64,000 nt of DNA from Streptomyces sp. CB09001 (GCF_003369795.1 NZ_CP026730.1:2294001-2358000); one strand, 5' to 3'; numbered from the stretch's first letter, positions 35,596 through 44,078 are shown. Program-made: numbers and translations. The notes: generated from the letters alone by a model not told the origin.

Positions 35596-35936
35596 TCAGC
35601 CGCGCACATGCAGCCCGAAACCGGTGCGGCCCGCAGGTTCCAGCCCCTCCTTCAGCTGCAGCGACGGGATCTCGTAGTCGCCGAAGTTCTGCGGGCGGAA
35701 CGCGATCGGCCCGGTCGACTCCAGAGTGAGCAGGCGCTGTTCCCATGCCTTGGCGGCGTCGGCGTACTCCTCGTCCGTCATCCGGTCGGTGCCGTGCAGC
35801 ACGAACGGCGGCAGTGGCTCGATGCCCGGGTAGTAGAGGATGCCGTGGTGGATCGGGAACAGCAGGTCGTCGATGGGTCCGTTGATCCCGCGTGCGGCGT
35901 AGTGCGACTCCGGGCCGCCGACGGTCACCGACAGCA
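35596..35936 (-). pseudogene. NAD(P)H dehydrogenase (quinone)-like, C-terminal remnant
   Basis: On the minus strand about 112 residues can be read from ALLSVTVGGPESHYAARGING through PIHHGILYYPGIEPLPPFVL to FGLHVRG and a normal stop. This is the C-terminal half of an NQO/MdaB-type flavodoxin-fold oxidoreductase. The FMN-binding N-terminus is absent: upstream of ~35937 the frame enters unrelated sequence. The break coincides with the start of the MmyB-like remnant on the other strand, so both were cut by one event. Confidence 0.75.
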
Positions 35937-36267
35937 GGGCCTGGCCGCGGGCAAGTATCCCGAGGATCGCCGGCTGGCCTCGCTCGTCGGCGAGCTGGCG
36001 ATGGGCAGCGAGCGCTTCCGCCGCCTCTGGGCCCGCGCGGACGTGCGCGCCCGCACCCACGGGCGCAAGGCGTACCGGCACCCGCTGGTCGGACTGCTGG
36101 AGCTGCACCAGGAGAACTTCGCCCTGCCCGACGCTTCGGGCATGGAGCTGCTGGTGCTGTCGGCCGCTCCCGGCAGTCCCACCGAGGACGGGCTGCGCCT
36201 GCTGGCGGGTCTGGGCACGGACAGCGCCGCGGCGCATCCCCCGGCGGACGTCCGGGTTCGCGGCTGA
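35937..36267 (+). pseudogene. MmyB-like XRE regulator, C-terminal remnant
   Basis: About 109 residues on the + strand: GLAAGKYPEDRRLASLVGEL, FRRLWARADVRARTHGRKAY, HPLVGLLELHQENFALPD and SAAPGSPTEDGLRLLAGL. This is the end of the MmyB-type ligand-binding domain of XRE regulators, with an intact stop. The helix-turn-helix half is missing. Such regulators are commonly divergent from the oxidoreductase they control, which fits the neighbouring NAD(P)H dehydrogenase remnant and a central deletion. Confidence 0.75.
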
Positions 36268-36268
36268 C

Positions 36269-37204
36269 TCAGCGGCGCAGCGTGGTCTCACCGCGCATAC
36301 GGGACAGCTTCTCGGGGTTGCGCACCGCGTACAGCCCGCTGATGCGGCCGTCGTCGAAGCGCACCGCCACCACGGTGTCGAGTTCGCCGTCGAGCCGGAC
36401 GACCAGGGCGGGATGCCCGTTGACCTGGGCCGGGTCCATCGTCATCACGACGGGCAGCCTGCTCAGGCCGCCGAGCATGAGGCGGGCCACCTTGCCGGCG
36501 CCGACGACGGGCCGCAGGACCGCCTGTTTGATGCCGCCGCCGTCGCCGAGCAGGACGACGTCCGGGGAGAGGACGTCGAGCAGGCCCTGGAGGTCGCCCG
36601 TCTCGACCGCCCGCCGGAAGGCCGAGAGCGCTTCCTGGGATTCGGTCGCCGACACCGCGCCGCGCGGGCGGCGGGCCGCGACGTGCGCGCGGGCCCGGTG
36701 CGCGATCTGGCGCACGGCGGCCGGGCTCTTCTCCACCGCCTCGGCGATCTCGTCGTAGCCGAGGTCGAACACCTCGCGCAGCACGAACACCGCCCGCTCG
36801 GTCGGCGTCAGCGTCTCCATGACCAGCATCATCGCCATCGAGACACTGTCGGCCAGTTCGACGTCCTCGGCCACGTCGGGCGTGGTGAGCAGCGGCTCGG
36901 GCAGCCAGGAACCGACGTAGGACTCCTTGCGGCGGCCGAGCGTACGCAGCCGGTTCAGGGCCTGACGGGTGGTGATGCGGACCAGGTACGCGCGGCGGTC
37001 GCGCACCGTGTCCAGGTCCACTCCCGCCCACTTCAGCCAGGTCTCCTGGAGGACGTCCTCGGCGTCGGCTGCCGAGCCGAGCATCTCGTACGCGACGGTG
37101 AAGAGCAGGTTGCGGTGGGCGACGAAGGCCTCGGTGGCCGCGTCCGCGGCTGCGCCCTCGCCGGTCGCGCCATCCTGTTCGCGGCCGCTGTTCTCGCTGG
37201 TCAC
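36269..37204 (-). CDS. sigJ: ECF41-family RNA polymerase sigma factor (SigJ-like)
   Basis: 311 residues from the GTG at 37204 (GGGAG 7 nt upstream); a longer frame to 37315 has no such site. Sigma-2 region: AFVAHRNLLFTVAYEMLGSAADAEDVLQETWLKW (in part), then sigma-4 LTPTERAVFVLREVFDLGYDEIAEAVEKS. A ~110-residue SnoaL-like C-terminal extension (LLDVLSPDVVLLGDGGGIKQ...NPEKLSRMR) is the ECF41 hallmark and tunes activity without an anti-sigma factor. The divergent gene is a carboxymuconolactone-decarboxylase-like target preceded by a perfect ECF41 promoter. Confidence 0.92.
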   Translation of the reverse strand: MTSENSGREQDGATGEGAAADAATEAFVAHRNLLFTVAYEMLGSAADAEDVLQETWLKWAGVDLDTVRDRRAYLVRITTRQALNRLRTLGRRKESYVGSWLPEPLLTTPDVAEDVELADSVSMAMMLVMETLTPTERAVFVLREVFDLGYDEIAEAVEKSPAAVRQIAHRARAHVAARRPRGAVSATESQEALSAFRRAVETGDLQGLLDVLSPDVVLLGDGGGIKQAVLRPVVGAGKVARLMLGGLSRLPVVMTMDPAQVNGHPALVVRLDGELDTVVAVRFDDGRISGLYAVRNPEKLSRMRGETTLRR

Positions 37205-37248
37205 CAGCTTCTCCCGTTCGTTCGGTTCCGGCGGCGTCTCGTGCACGG

Positions 37249-37275
37249 GACACCGGCCGCCGGGGATCCGTGACA
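37249..37275 (-). promoter_or_regulatory. possible ECF41-like promoter for sigJ
   Basis: On the minus strand TGTCACG (37275-37269), 16 bp, TGTC (37252-37249). It is one base off the ECF41 consensus in each box and correctly placed 45 nt before the GTG. Autoregulation would be unusual for ECF41. Confidence 0.3.
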
Positions 37276-37309
37276 TCCGTCGGTGGTGTCCTGGGTCACG
37301 TCCGCGCCC

Positions 37310-37336
37310 TGTCACAGGGTGCGGGGCGGCGGCGTC
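37310..37336 (+). promoter_or_regulatory. ECF41-dependent promoter
   Basis: TGTCACA (37310-37316), exactly 16 bp, CGTC (37333-37336): full match to the published ECF41 consensus, 40 nt before the decarboxylase-like gene's ATG. Confidence 0.88.
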
Positions 37337-37376
37337 TTGTGTTCGTCACCGAGACACCGAGAGCTAGGACGAGATC

Positions 37377-37862
37377 ATGGACACCCGATTCAACCTGTTC
37401 GAGAACGAGCTCGGCGGTCGGTTCGCGAAGCGGTTCGCGGGCATCGGCGTGCTGATGCACGAGTCGCCGCTGCCGAAGGCCACGCAGGAACTGGTGTCCC
37501 TGCGGGCCAGCCAGATCAACGGCTGCGGCCACTGCATCGACATGCACGTCAAGGAGGCCGCGGCCGCCGGCGAAAGCGCGGTCCGGCTGCACCTGGTCGC
37601 CGCCTGGCGCGAATCCACCGTGTTCACCGAGGCCGAGCAGGCGGCGCTGGCCCTGGCCGAGGAGGGCACCCGGCTCGCCGACGCGCACGAGGGCGTGTCC
37701 GACGAGACGTGGGCGCTGGTGCGCAAGCACTACGACGACGACCAGGTCGCCGCGCTGATCTGCCTGGTCGCCATGATCAACGCGGCCAACCGGCTCGCCG
37801 TGATCACGCACCAGAAGGGCGGCTCGTACGAGGCGGGGATGTTCGCGGCGGCCGTGAGCTGA
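37377..37862 (+). CDS. carboxymuconolactone decarboxylase/AhpD-like protein
   Basis: 161 residues, ATG with AGGACGAG upstream. The AhpD-like core has LVSLRASQINGCGHCIDMH near 40-58, giving the redox C-x2-C pair and downstream His, then EQAALALAEEGTRL and LICLVAMINAANRL. CMD-family members of this size are usually alkylhydroperoxidases or related oxidoreductases and are the standard target (COE gene) of ECF41 sigma factors. The matching promoter and divergent sigJ support that link. Confidence 0.92.
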   Translation: MDTRFNLFENELGGRFAKRFAGIGVLMHESPLPKATQELVSLRASQINGCGHCIDMHVKEAAAAGESAVRLHLVAAWRESTVFTEAEQAALALAEEGTRLADAHEGVSDETWALVRKHYDDDQVAALICLVAMINAANRLAVITHQKGGSYEAGMFAAAVS

Positions 37863-38016
37863 GCGCCACGGCCCGGGGCCTCGCCCAGGACCTCGCGAGG
37901 GCGCCGACGACGAACCGGCCGTCGGCGCCCTCCCGCACGTCCGGGTCCCGGACGGATCCGCCGGGGCGGCGGTCACGATTCGGCATCGGCGCCACCTCAC
38001 CCCTTGAATTCGGCCA

Positions 38017-38052
38017 TGTAATCGTTTCCAATCCTCCGTGTAATCGATTCCA
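38017..38052. promoter_or_regulatory. two LacI/CRE-type operators upstream of lacI-rbs
   Basis: TGTAATCGTTTCCA (38017-38030) and TGTAATCGATTCCA (38039-38052) both fit TGNAANCGNTNNCA completely. Their centres are 22 bp apart, about two helical turns on the same face. They lie 19-54 nt before the lacI ATG, so autoregulation of the operon by its LacI is likely. Confidence 0.82.
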
Positions 38053-38070
38053 CGAGGAGGTGGAACGACG

Positions 38071-39114
38071 ATGGCGAGTATCAAGGACGTCGCCGCCGAG
38101 GCAGGCGTGTCCGTCGCGACGGTCTCGCGGGCGCTCAACGGCCACCCGTCGGTCAGCCCCGCCGCACGCGCCCGCGTGCTGGCCGCCGTCGAGACGCTGA
38201 GCTACCGTCCGAACGCCCTCGCCCGGTCGCTGCGCACCGACCAGACCCGCACCCTCGGCCTGGTCATCAGCGACGTCATGAACCCGTACTTCACCGAGCT
38301 GGCCCGTTCCGTCGAGGAGGAGGCCCGCGCGCTCGGCTACAGCGTCATCATCGGCAACGCGGACGAGCGGCCCGACCTCCAGGACCACCACGTCACCACG
38401 CTCCTGGACCGGCGGATCGACGGGCTCCTCGTCTCCCCCACCGACGGCGGCTCCCCGCGCATGCTGGACGCCGCGCGGGCCGGGACGCCGATGGTCTTCG
38501 TCGACCGGTGGATCCCCGGCGTGGACGTGCCCGTCGTCAGGTCGGACGGGCGGGCGGCCGTACGGGATCTCGTCGCGCATCTGCACGGGCTCGGGCACCG
38601 GCGGCTCGCGATCATCGCCGGGCCGGCCGCCACGACCACCGGACGCGAGCGCGTCGACGCCTTCCGCGAGGCGCTCGGCGCGTACGGGCTTCCCCTGCCC
38701 GAGGCCTACATCGGCCAGGGCGACTTCCGGGCCGGCAGCGGGCGCCGGGTCACCGAGGGCTTCCTCGAACTGCCCGAGCCGCCCGAGGTCGTCTTCGCCG
38801 CCGACAACCTGATGGCGCTCGGCGCGCTGGACGCCGTACGCGCCCGCGGGCTGCGCGTCCCCGAGGACATCGGGCTCGCCGCGTTCGACGACATCCCCTG
38901 GTTCGTGCACACCGATCCGCCGGTCACCGCGATCGCCCAGCCCACCCGGGAGCTCGGGCGGGCCGCCGTACGCGCGCTCGTCGAGCGGATCGCGGGGCGG
39001 GCCGGTGAGTCCGTCGCCCTGCCGGCCCGGCTCGTCGTACGCCGCTCGTGCGGCGAGCCGCCCTCCGAACAACACCCCCCGTCCCCGTCCCCCGTACGAA
39101 GGAGTACGCCGTGA
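38071..39114 (+). CDS. LacI-family regulator of the ribose-type operon (RbsR-like)
   Basis: 347 residues, ATG with GAGGAGGTGG upstream. HTH ASIKDVAAEAGVSVATVSRAL at 2-22 and hinge helix SYRPNALARSL near 48. The periplasmic-binding-protein-like sensor domain includes LGLVISDVMNPYFTELAR near 67 and IGLAAFDDIPW near 270. It likely represses its own operon through the two upstream sites and is released by the transported sugar or a phosphate of it. The stop overlaps the start of rbsA (GTGA). Confidence 0.92.
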   Translation: MASIKDVAAEAGVSVATVSRALNGHPSVSPAARARVLAAVETLSYRPNALARSLRTDQTRTLGLVISDVMNPYFTELARSVEEEARALGYSVIIGNADERPDLQDHHVTTLLDRRIDGLLVSPTDGGSPRMLDAARAGTPMVFVDRWIPGVDVPVVRSDGRAAVRDLVAHLHGLGHRRLAIIAGPAATTTGRERVDAFREALGAYGLPLPEAYIGQGDFRAGSGRRVTEGFLELPEPPEVVFAADNLMALGALDAVRARGLRVPEDIGLAAFDDIPWFVHTDPPVTAIAQPTRELGRAAVRALVERIAGRAGESVALPARLVVRRSCGEPPSEQHPPSPSPVRRSTP

Positions 39115-40664
39115 GCAGCCGCAGTCCGGACGAGTTGCTGCGCATCGAGGGCATCCGCAAGACCTTCCCCGGCGTGGTCGCGCTCGACAGCGTCGACTTC
39201 GACCTGCGCCGGGGCGAGGTGCACGTGCTCCTCGGTGAGAACGGCGCGGGCAAGAGCACGCTCATCAAGATGCTCTCCGGCGCCTACACGCCCGACGCCG
39301 GGCGGATCCTGGCCGGGGGTGAGGAGGTGCGCATCCACGGTGCGCAGGACTCCGAGCGCCTCGGGATCGCCACCATCTACCAGGAGTTCAACCTCGTCCC
39401 CGACCTGACGGTCGCCGAGAACATCTTCCTGGGACGCCAGCCCCGCCGGCTCGGCATGATCGACCGGAAGCGGATGGACGCCGACGCCGAGGTGCTGCTG
39501 AAGCGGGTGGGGGTCAACGTGTCTCCCCGTACGCGGGTGCGTGAACTCGGCATCGCCCGGCTCCAGATGGTCGAGATCGCCAAGGCGCTCAGCCTCGACG
39601 CGCGCGTGCTCATCATGGACGAGCCGACCGCCGTGCTGACCTCCGAGGAGGTCGAGAAGCTGTTCGCGATCGTGCGGCGGCTGCGCGAGGACGGTGTCGG
39701 CATCGTCTTCATCACCCATCACCTGGAGGAGATCGCCGCGCTCGGCGACCGGGTCACCGTCATCCGGGACGGCCGGAGCGTCGGGCAGGTGCCCGCCTCC
39801 ACGCCCGAGGACGAGCTGGTCCGGCTCATGGTGGGGCGGTCGATCGAGCAGCAGTACCCGCGTGAGCGCACCGACGCCGGTGAGGCCCTGCTCAAGGTGG
39901 AGGGGCTGACGCGGGACGGGGTCTTCCACGACATCGGCTTCGAGGTGCGGGCCGGTGAGGTCGTCGGCATCGCGGGGCTGGTCGGGGCCGGGCGTACGGA
40001 GGTGGTCCGGGCGGTGTTCGGCGCCGATCCGTACGACGCCGGGGCCGTGCACGTCGCGGGTGCGCCGCTGCGGCGGCACGACGTGAACGCCGCCATGGCC
40101 GCCGGGATCGGGCTCGTGCCCGAGGACCGCAAGGGACAGGGGCTCGTGCTCGACGCCTCCGTGGCGGAGAACCTCGGACTCGTCACGCTCCGGTCCACCG
40201 CCCGCGCCGGGCTCGTCGACCTCAAGGGGCAGCACGCGGCGGCCGAGCGGATCGCCGGGCAGCTCGGCGTGCGGATGGCCGGGCTCGGGCAGCACGTGCG
40301 CACGCTGTCCGGCGGCAACCAGCAGAAGGTCGTCATCGGCAAGTGGCTGCTGGCGAACACCAAGGTGCTGATCCTCGACGAGCCGACGCGCGGCATCGAC
40401 GTCGGCGCCAAGGTCGAGATCTACCAGCTCATCAACGAACTGACGGCCGCCGGTGCCGCCGTGCTCATGATCTCCAGCGACCTGCCGGAGGTGCTCGGCA
40501 TGAGCGACCGCGTGGTCGTCATGGCGCAGGGGCGGGTCGCGGGTGAACTCAGCGCCGAACAGGCCACCCAGGACGCCGTGATGGCGCTCGCCGTCAGTAC
40601 GCACACCAGCAACTCCCCGCACAGCGACGGAACGGATGGAACGGAGGCCTCCCGTGGCCACTGA
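39111..40664 (+). CDS. rbsA: sugar ABC transporter ATPase, double-domain (RbsA-like)
   Basis: 517 residues; GTG with AAGGAG 6 nt upstream. First ATPase: Walker A LGENGAGKSTL near 44-54, Walker B LIMDEPTAVL near 167-176. Second ATPase: altered Walker A GLVGAGRTE near 289, signature LSGGNQQKV near 402 and Walker B LILDEPTRGIDVG near 422. The degenerate second P-loop is normal for RbsA/MglA. Powers uptake of ribose or a similar monosaccharide with the fused permease/binding protein encoded next, which overlaps by 11 nt. Confidence 0.92.
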   Translation: MSSRSPDELLRIEGIRKTFPGVVALDSVDFDLRRGEVHVLLGENGAGKSTLIKMLSGAYTPDAGRILAGGEEVRIHGAQDSERLGIATIYQEFNLVPDLTVAENIFLGRQPRRLGMIDRKRMDADAEVLLKRVGVNVSPRTRVRELGIARLQMVEIAKALSLDARVLIMDEPTAVLTSEEVEKLFAIVRRLREDGVGIVFITHHLEEIAALGDRVTVIRDGRSVGQVPASTPEDELVRLMVGRSIEQQYPRERTDAGEALLKVEGLTRDGVFHDIGFEVRAGEVVGIAGLVGAGRTEVVRAVFGADPYDAGAVHVAGAPLRRHDVNAAMAAGIGLVPEDRKGQGLVLDASVAENLGLVTLRSTARAGLVDLKGQHAAAERIAGQLGVRMAGLGQHVRTLSGGNQQKVVIGKWLLANTKVLILDEPTRGIDVGAKVEIYQLINELTAAGAAVLMISSDLPEVLGMSDRVVVMAQGRVAGELSAEQATQDAVMALAVSTHTSNSPHSDGTDGTEASRGH

Positions 40665-42609
40665 CACGCTCAAGAGCAAGCCGGGCGCGCAGGGCGCCAC
40701 GAGCGGGCTGCGCCGCCTGCTGCTCGACAACGGCGCGCTGACCGCGCTGATCGTCCTCGTCATCGTCATGTCGGCGCTGTCCGGGGACTTCCTGACCGCC
40801 GACAACCTCCTCAACGTAGGCGTCCAGGCCGCCGTCACCGCGATCCTCGCCTTCGGCGTCACCTTCGTCATCGTCTCGGCGGGCATCGACCTGTCGGTCG
40901 GTTCGGTCGCCGCGCTGTCGGCCACCGTGCTGGCCTGGAGCGCCACCGAGGCCGGGATTCCGGTCGCCCTCGCGGTGCTGCTGTCCGTCCTGACGGGCAT
41001 CGCCTGCGGTCTGGTGAACGGTTTCCTCATCTCGTACGGGAAGCTGCCGCCGTTCATCGCGACGCTCGCCATGCTGTCGGTGGGGCGCGGTCTGTCGCTG
41101 GTCATCTCGCAGGGTTCGCCGATCGCCTTCCCGGACTCGGTCTCGCACCTCGGTGACACGCTCGGCGGGTGGCTGCCGGTGCCGGTGCTCGTGATGATCG
41201 TGATGGGGCTGATCACGGCGTTCGTCCTCGGCCGGACCTACATCGGCCGGTCCATGTACGCCATCGGCGGCAACGAGGAGGCCGCGCGGCTGTCCGGGCT
41301 GCGGGTGAAGCGGCAGAAGCTCGCCATCTACGCCTTCTCCGGTCTGTTCGCCGCCGCCGCGGGCATCGTGCTCGCCTCCCGGCTCTCCTCCGCGCAGCCG
41401 CAGGCCGCACAGGGCTACGAGCTGGACGCGATCGCCGCCGTCGTCATCGGCGGTGCCTCGCTGGCGGGCGGCACCGGCAAGGCGTCCGGCACGCTGATCG
41501 GCGCGCTGATCCTCGCGGTGCTGCGCAACGGCCTCAACCTGCTGTCCGTCTCCGCGTTCTGGCAGCAGGTCGTCATCGGTGTCGTCATCGCGCTCGCGGT
41601 GCTCTTCGACACGCTGCGGCGCAAGGCGGGCGCGGTCACTCCGGCGGCCGGGGCGTCGGGCGGCGGCAACCGGGGCAAGCAGGCACTCACGTACGTGATC
41701 GCGGCCGTCGTCGCGGTGGCCGTGGTGGGCGCGACCTCGCTGCTGCACAACGGCTCCTCCGGCGGCAAGGACCAGAAGATAGGGCTGTCGCTGTCCACGC
41801 TGAACAACCCGTTCTTCGTGCAGATCAGGAACGGGGCGGAGGAGGAGGCGAAGAAGCTGGGCGTGGACCTGACCGTCACGGACGCCCAGAACGACGCCTC
41901 CCAGCAGGCCAACCAGCTGCAGAACTTCGTCAGCGGCAGCCTGTCCGCGGTCATCGTCAACCCGGTGGACTCCGACGCCGCCGGTCCCTCGGTGCGCTCC
42001 GCGAACAAGGACGACATCCCGGTCATCGCCGTGGACCGCGGCGTCAACAAGGCGGACACGTCCGCGCTGGTCGCCTCCGACAACGTCGAGGGCGGTGAGC
42101 TGGGCGCCAAGGCGCTCGCCGAGAAGCTCGGCGGCAAGGGCACGATCGTCATCCTCCAGGGCCAGGCCGGCACCTCCGCCAGCCGGGAGCGCGGGGCCGG
42201 CTTCGCGGCCGGGCTCAAGGCGTACCCGGGCATCAAGGTCGTCGCCAAGCAGCCCGCGGACTTCGACCGCACCAAGGGCCTGGACGTGATGACGAACCTG
42301 CTCCAGGCGCACCCGGACGTCGACGGCGTCTTCGCGGAGAACGACGAGATGGCGCTGGGCGCGATCAAGGCGCTGGGTTCGAAGGCCGGCAAGTCGGTCC
42401 AGGTCGTCGGCTTCGACGGCACCCCGGACGGGCTGAAGGCGGTCCAGGACGGCACGTTGTACGCGTCCGTGGCGCAGCAGCCGAAGGAACTGGGCAGGAT
42501 CGCCGTACAGAACGCGGTGCGGGCTGCCGAGGACAAGAAGGTGGAGCAGACGGTGAAGGTGCCCGTGAAGGTCGTCACCAAGGAGAACGTGGCCGGTTTC
42601 GGCGGCTGA
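40654..42609 (+). CDS. sugar ABC permease fused to its substrate-binding protein (RbsC-RbsB)
   Basis: 651 residues from the GTG at 40654 (GGAGG 6 nt upstream). Residues ~20-325 are an RbsC permease (DLSVGSVAALSATVLAW, the loop GGNEEAARLSGLRVKRQKLA). A linker and an extra membrane helix near 345-365 (TYVIAAVVAVAVVGATSLL) lead to an RbsB-like domain ~372-651: KIGLSLSTLNNPFFVQIRNG, IVNPVDSDAAGPSV, VFAENDEMALGAIKAL, VVGFDGTPDG. The binding protein has no signal peptide of its own. It is tethered outside the membrane at the permease C-terminus. Only one permease domain per polypeptide, so a homodimer would carry two receptors. Confidence 0.93.
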   Translation: MATDTLKSKPGAQGATSGLRRLLLDNGALTALIVLVIVMSALSGDFLTADNLLNVGVQAAVTAILAFGVTFVIVSAGIDLSVGSVAALSATVLAWSATEAGIPVALAVLLSVLTGIACGLVNGFLISYGKLPPFIATLAMLSVGRGLSLVISQGSPIAFPDSVSHLGDTLGGWLPVPVLVMIVMGLITAFVLGRTYIGRSMYAIGGNEEAARLSGLRVKRQKLAIYAFSGLFAAAAGIVLASRLSSAQPQAAQGYELDAIAAVVIGGASLAGGTGKASGTLIGALILAVLRNGLNLLSVSAFWQQVVIGVVIALAVLFDTLRRKAGAVTPAAGASGGGNRGKQALTYVIAAVVAVAVVGATSLLHNGSSGGKDQKIGLSLSTLNNPFFVQIRNGAEEEAKKLGVDLTVTDAQNDASQQANQLQNFVSGSLSAVIVNPVDSDAAGPSVRSANKDDIPVIAVDRGVNKADTSALVASDNVEGGELGAKALAEKLGGKGTIVILQGQAGTSASRERGAGFAAGLKAYPGIKVVAKQPADFDRTKGLDVMTNLLQAHPDVDGVFAENDEMALGAIKALGSKAGKSVQVVGFDGTPDGLKAVQDGTLYASVAQQPKELGRIAVQNAVRAAEDKKVEQTVKVPVKVVTKENVAGFGG

Positions 42610-42630
42610 GACCGGCCCTCGGGACCCGGC

Positions 42631-42670
42631 GGAAACCAGCGGGAATCAGCGGGAATCAGCGGGAATCACT
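42631..42670 (+). repeat. four 10-bp tandem repeats before rbsK
   Basis: Unit GGGAATCAGC at 42641-42650 and 42651-42660, with imperfect copies at 42631-42640 (GGAAACCAGC) and 42661-42670 (GGGAATCACT). It lies in the 79-nt gap between the fusion gene and rbsK. Confidence 0.9.
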
Positions 42671-42688
42671 CGAATCGGAGAACGACTG

Positions 42689-43609
42689 ATGTACGACTAC
42701 GACCTGCTGGTCGTCGGGTCGGCCAACGCCGACCTGGTGATCGGTGTCGAGCGGCGGCCGGCGGCGGGCGAGACGGTGCTCGGCTCCGACCTGGCCGTCC
42801 ACCCGGGCGGCAAGGGCGGCAACCAGGCCGTCGCCGCCGCCCGGCTCGGTGCCCGCACGGCGCTGCTGGCCCGGGTGGGCGACGACGACTACGGCCGGCT
42901 GCTGCTGGACTCGCAGCGGGCGGCCGGCGTCGACACGGTCGGTGTGCTGGTGGGCGGCGCCCCGACCGGCGTGGCGCTGATCACCGTCGACCCGTCCGGG
43001 GACAACAGCATCGTGGTCTCGCCGGGCGCCAACGGCCGGCTGGCGCCGGGCGACGTCCGGGCCGCGGCCAGCCTCTTCCACGCCTCCCGGGTGGTCTCCA
43101 CGCAGTTGGAGATCCCGCTGGAGACGGTCGTGGAGGTGGTGCGCTCGCTCGCGCCGGACAGCCGTTTCGTGCTGAACCCGTCGCCGCCGCGTCCCCTCCC
43201 TCAAGAGGTGCTGGCCGCCTGCGACCCGCTGATCGTCAACGAGCACGAGGCGAAGGTGATCCTCGGCGACTCCCTGGTCGGCGACCGCCCCGAGGACTGG
43301 GCCCGCGTCCTGCTGGCCAAGGGTCCGCGCTCGGTGGTCGTGACGCTGGGCGCCGAGGGCGCGCTGGTCGCGTCGGCGGCCCAGGGCGTGGTCCGGGTGC
43401 CGTCGGTGAAGGTGGACGCCGTGGACACGACGGGCGCGGGCGACGCGTTCACCGCGGCGCTGGCCTGGCGGCTCGGCACCGGCGAGTCGCTGGCCGAGGC
43501 GGCGGCGTACGCGGCCCGGGTGGGCGCGGCGGCGGTCACGAAGGCGGGGGCGCAGGAGTCGTACCCGACGGCGGCGGAGGCCGAGGCGCTGGGGGCCGGG
43601 GCGCTGTGA
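42689..43609 (+). CDS. rbsK: ribokinase (PfkB family)
   Basis: 306 residues, ATG with CGGAGAA 7 nt before. PfkB motifs: VHPGGKGGNQAVAAARLG near 36-53 (sugar-binding) and DAVDTTGAGDAFTAAL near 241-256, containing the anion hole and catalytic Asp. LILTLGAEG-like strand VVVTLGAEGALV at ~214. It phosphorylates ribose (or a related sugar) at O5 with ATP. The stop overlaps rbsD (GTGA), so kinase and pyranase are co-translated. Confidence 0.92.
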   Translation: MYDYDLLVVGSANADLVIGVERRPAAGETVLGSDLAVHPGGKGGNQAVAAARLGARTALLARVGDDDYGRLLLDSQRAAGVDTVGVLVGGAPTGVALITVDPSGDNSIVVSPGANGRLAPGDVRAAASLFHASRVVSTQLEIPLETVVEVVRSLAPDSRFVLNPSPPRPLPQEVLAACDPLIVNEHEAKVILGDSLVGDRPEDWARVLLAKGPRSVVVTLGAEGALVASAAQGVVRVPSVKVDAVDTTGAGDAFTAALAWRLGTGESLAEAAAYAARVGAAAVTKAGAQESYPTAAEAEALGAGAL

Positions 43610-43995
43610 AGAAGGCAGGCATACTCAACCGCCACCTCGCGGGTGCCCTCGCCGGGCTGGGGCACGGGGACGGCGTCCTGGTGTGCGACGCGGGGATGCC
43701 CGTTCCGGACGGGCCGCGCGTCGTCGACCTGGCCTTCCGGGCCGGGGTGCCGTCCTTCGCGGAGGTGGTGGACGGCCTGCTCGCCGAGCTGGTCGTCGAG
43801 GGCGCGACGGCGGCGACGGAGGTCCGGGAGGCGAACGCCGAGTGCGCCGCACTGCTCGACGGGCTCTTCCCCGCGCTGGAACTCGTCCCGCACGAGCGGC
43901 TCAAGGAGTTGTCGGCGGGCGCGCGGCTGATCGTGCGCACCGGGGAGGCGCGGCCGTACGCCAATGTGCTGCTGCGGTGCGGGGTCTTCTTCTGA
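43606..43995 (+). CDS. rbsD: D-ribose pyranase
   Basis: 129 residues, GTG in the GTGA overlap. It begins MKKAGILNRHLAGALAGLGH, the RbsD opening with catalytic His. DAGMPVP near 29 and the C-terminal VRTGEARPYANVLLRCGVFF, the best-conserved part, are also present. RbsD converts beta-pyranose to beta-furanose forms, making ribose available to RbsK. Its presence supports ribose as the operon's substrate. Confidence 0.93.
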   Translation: MKKAGILNRHLAGALAGLGHGDGVLVCDAGMPVPDGPRVVDLAFRAGVPSFAEVVDGLLAELVVEGATAATEVREANAECAALLDGLFPALELVPHERLKELSAGARLIVRTGEARPYANVLLRCGVFF

Positions 43996-44055
43996 GGGCC
44001 CGGTTCTGAGGGTCCGGTTCTGAGGTCCGGGTTCTGAGGTCCGGTTCTTAGGGTC
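43991..44055 (+). repeat. about five 13-15-bp tandem repeats that begin at the rbsD stop codon
   Basis: Unit TTCTGAGGGTCCGG, with small length variation; the first copy contains the rbsD TGA. Later copies each carry TGA or TTA in the same place. Confidence 0.85.
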
Positions 44056-44078
44056 CGAGGACCGGTGTGGAGAAGTTT

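Noticed and set aside
38706..41216. 836-codon open frame on the minus strand
   Set aside because: Antisense to lacI, rbsA and the start of the permease fusion; those have clear family motifs.
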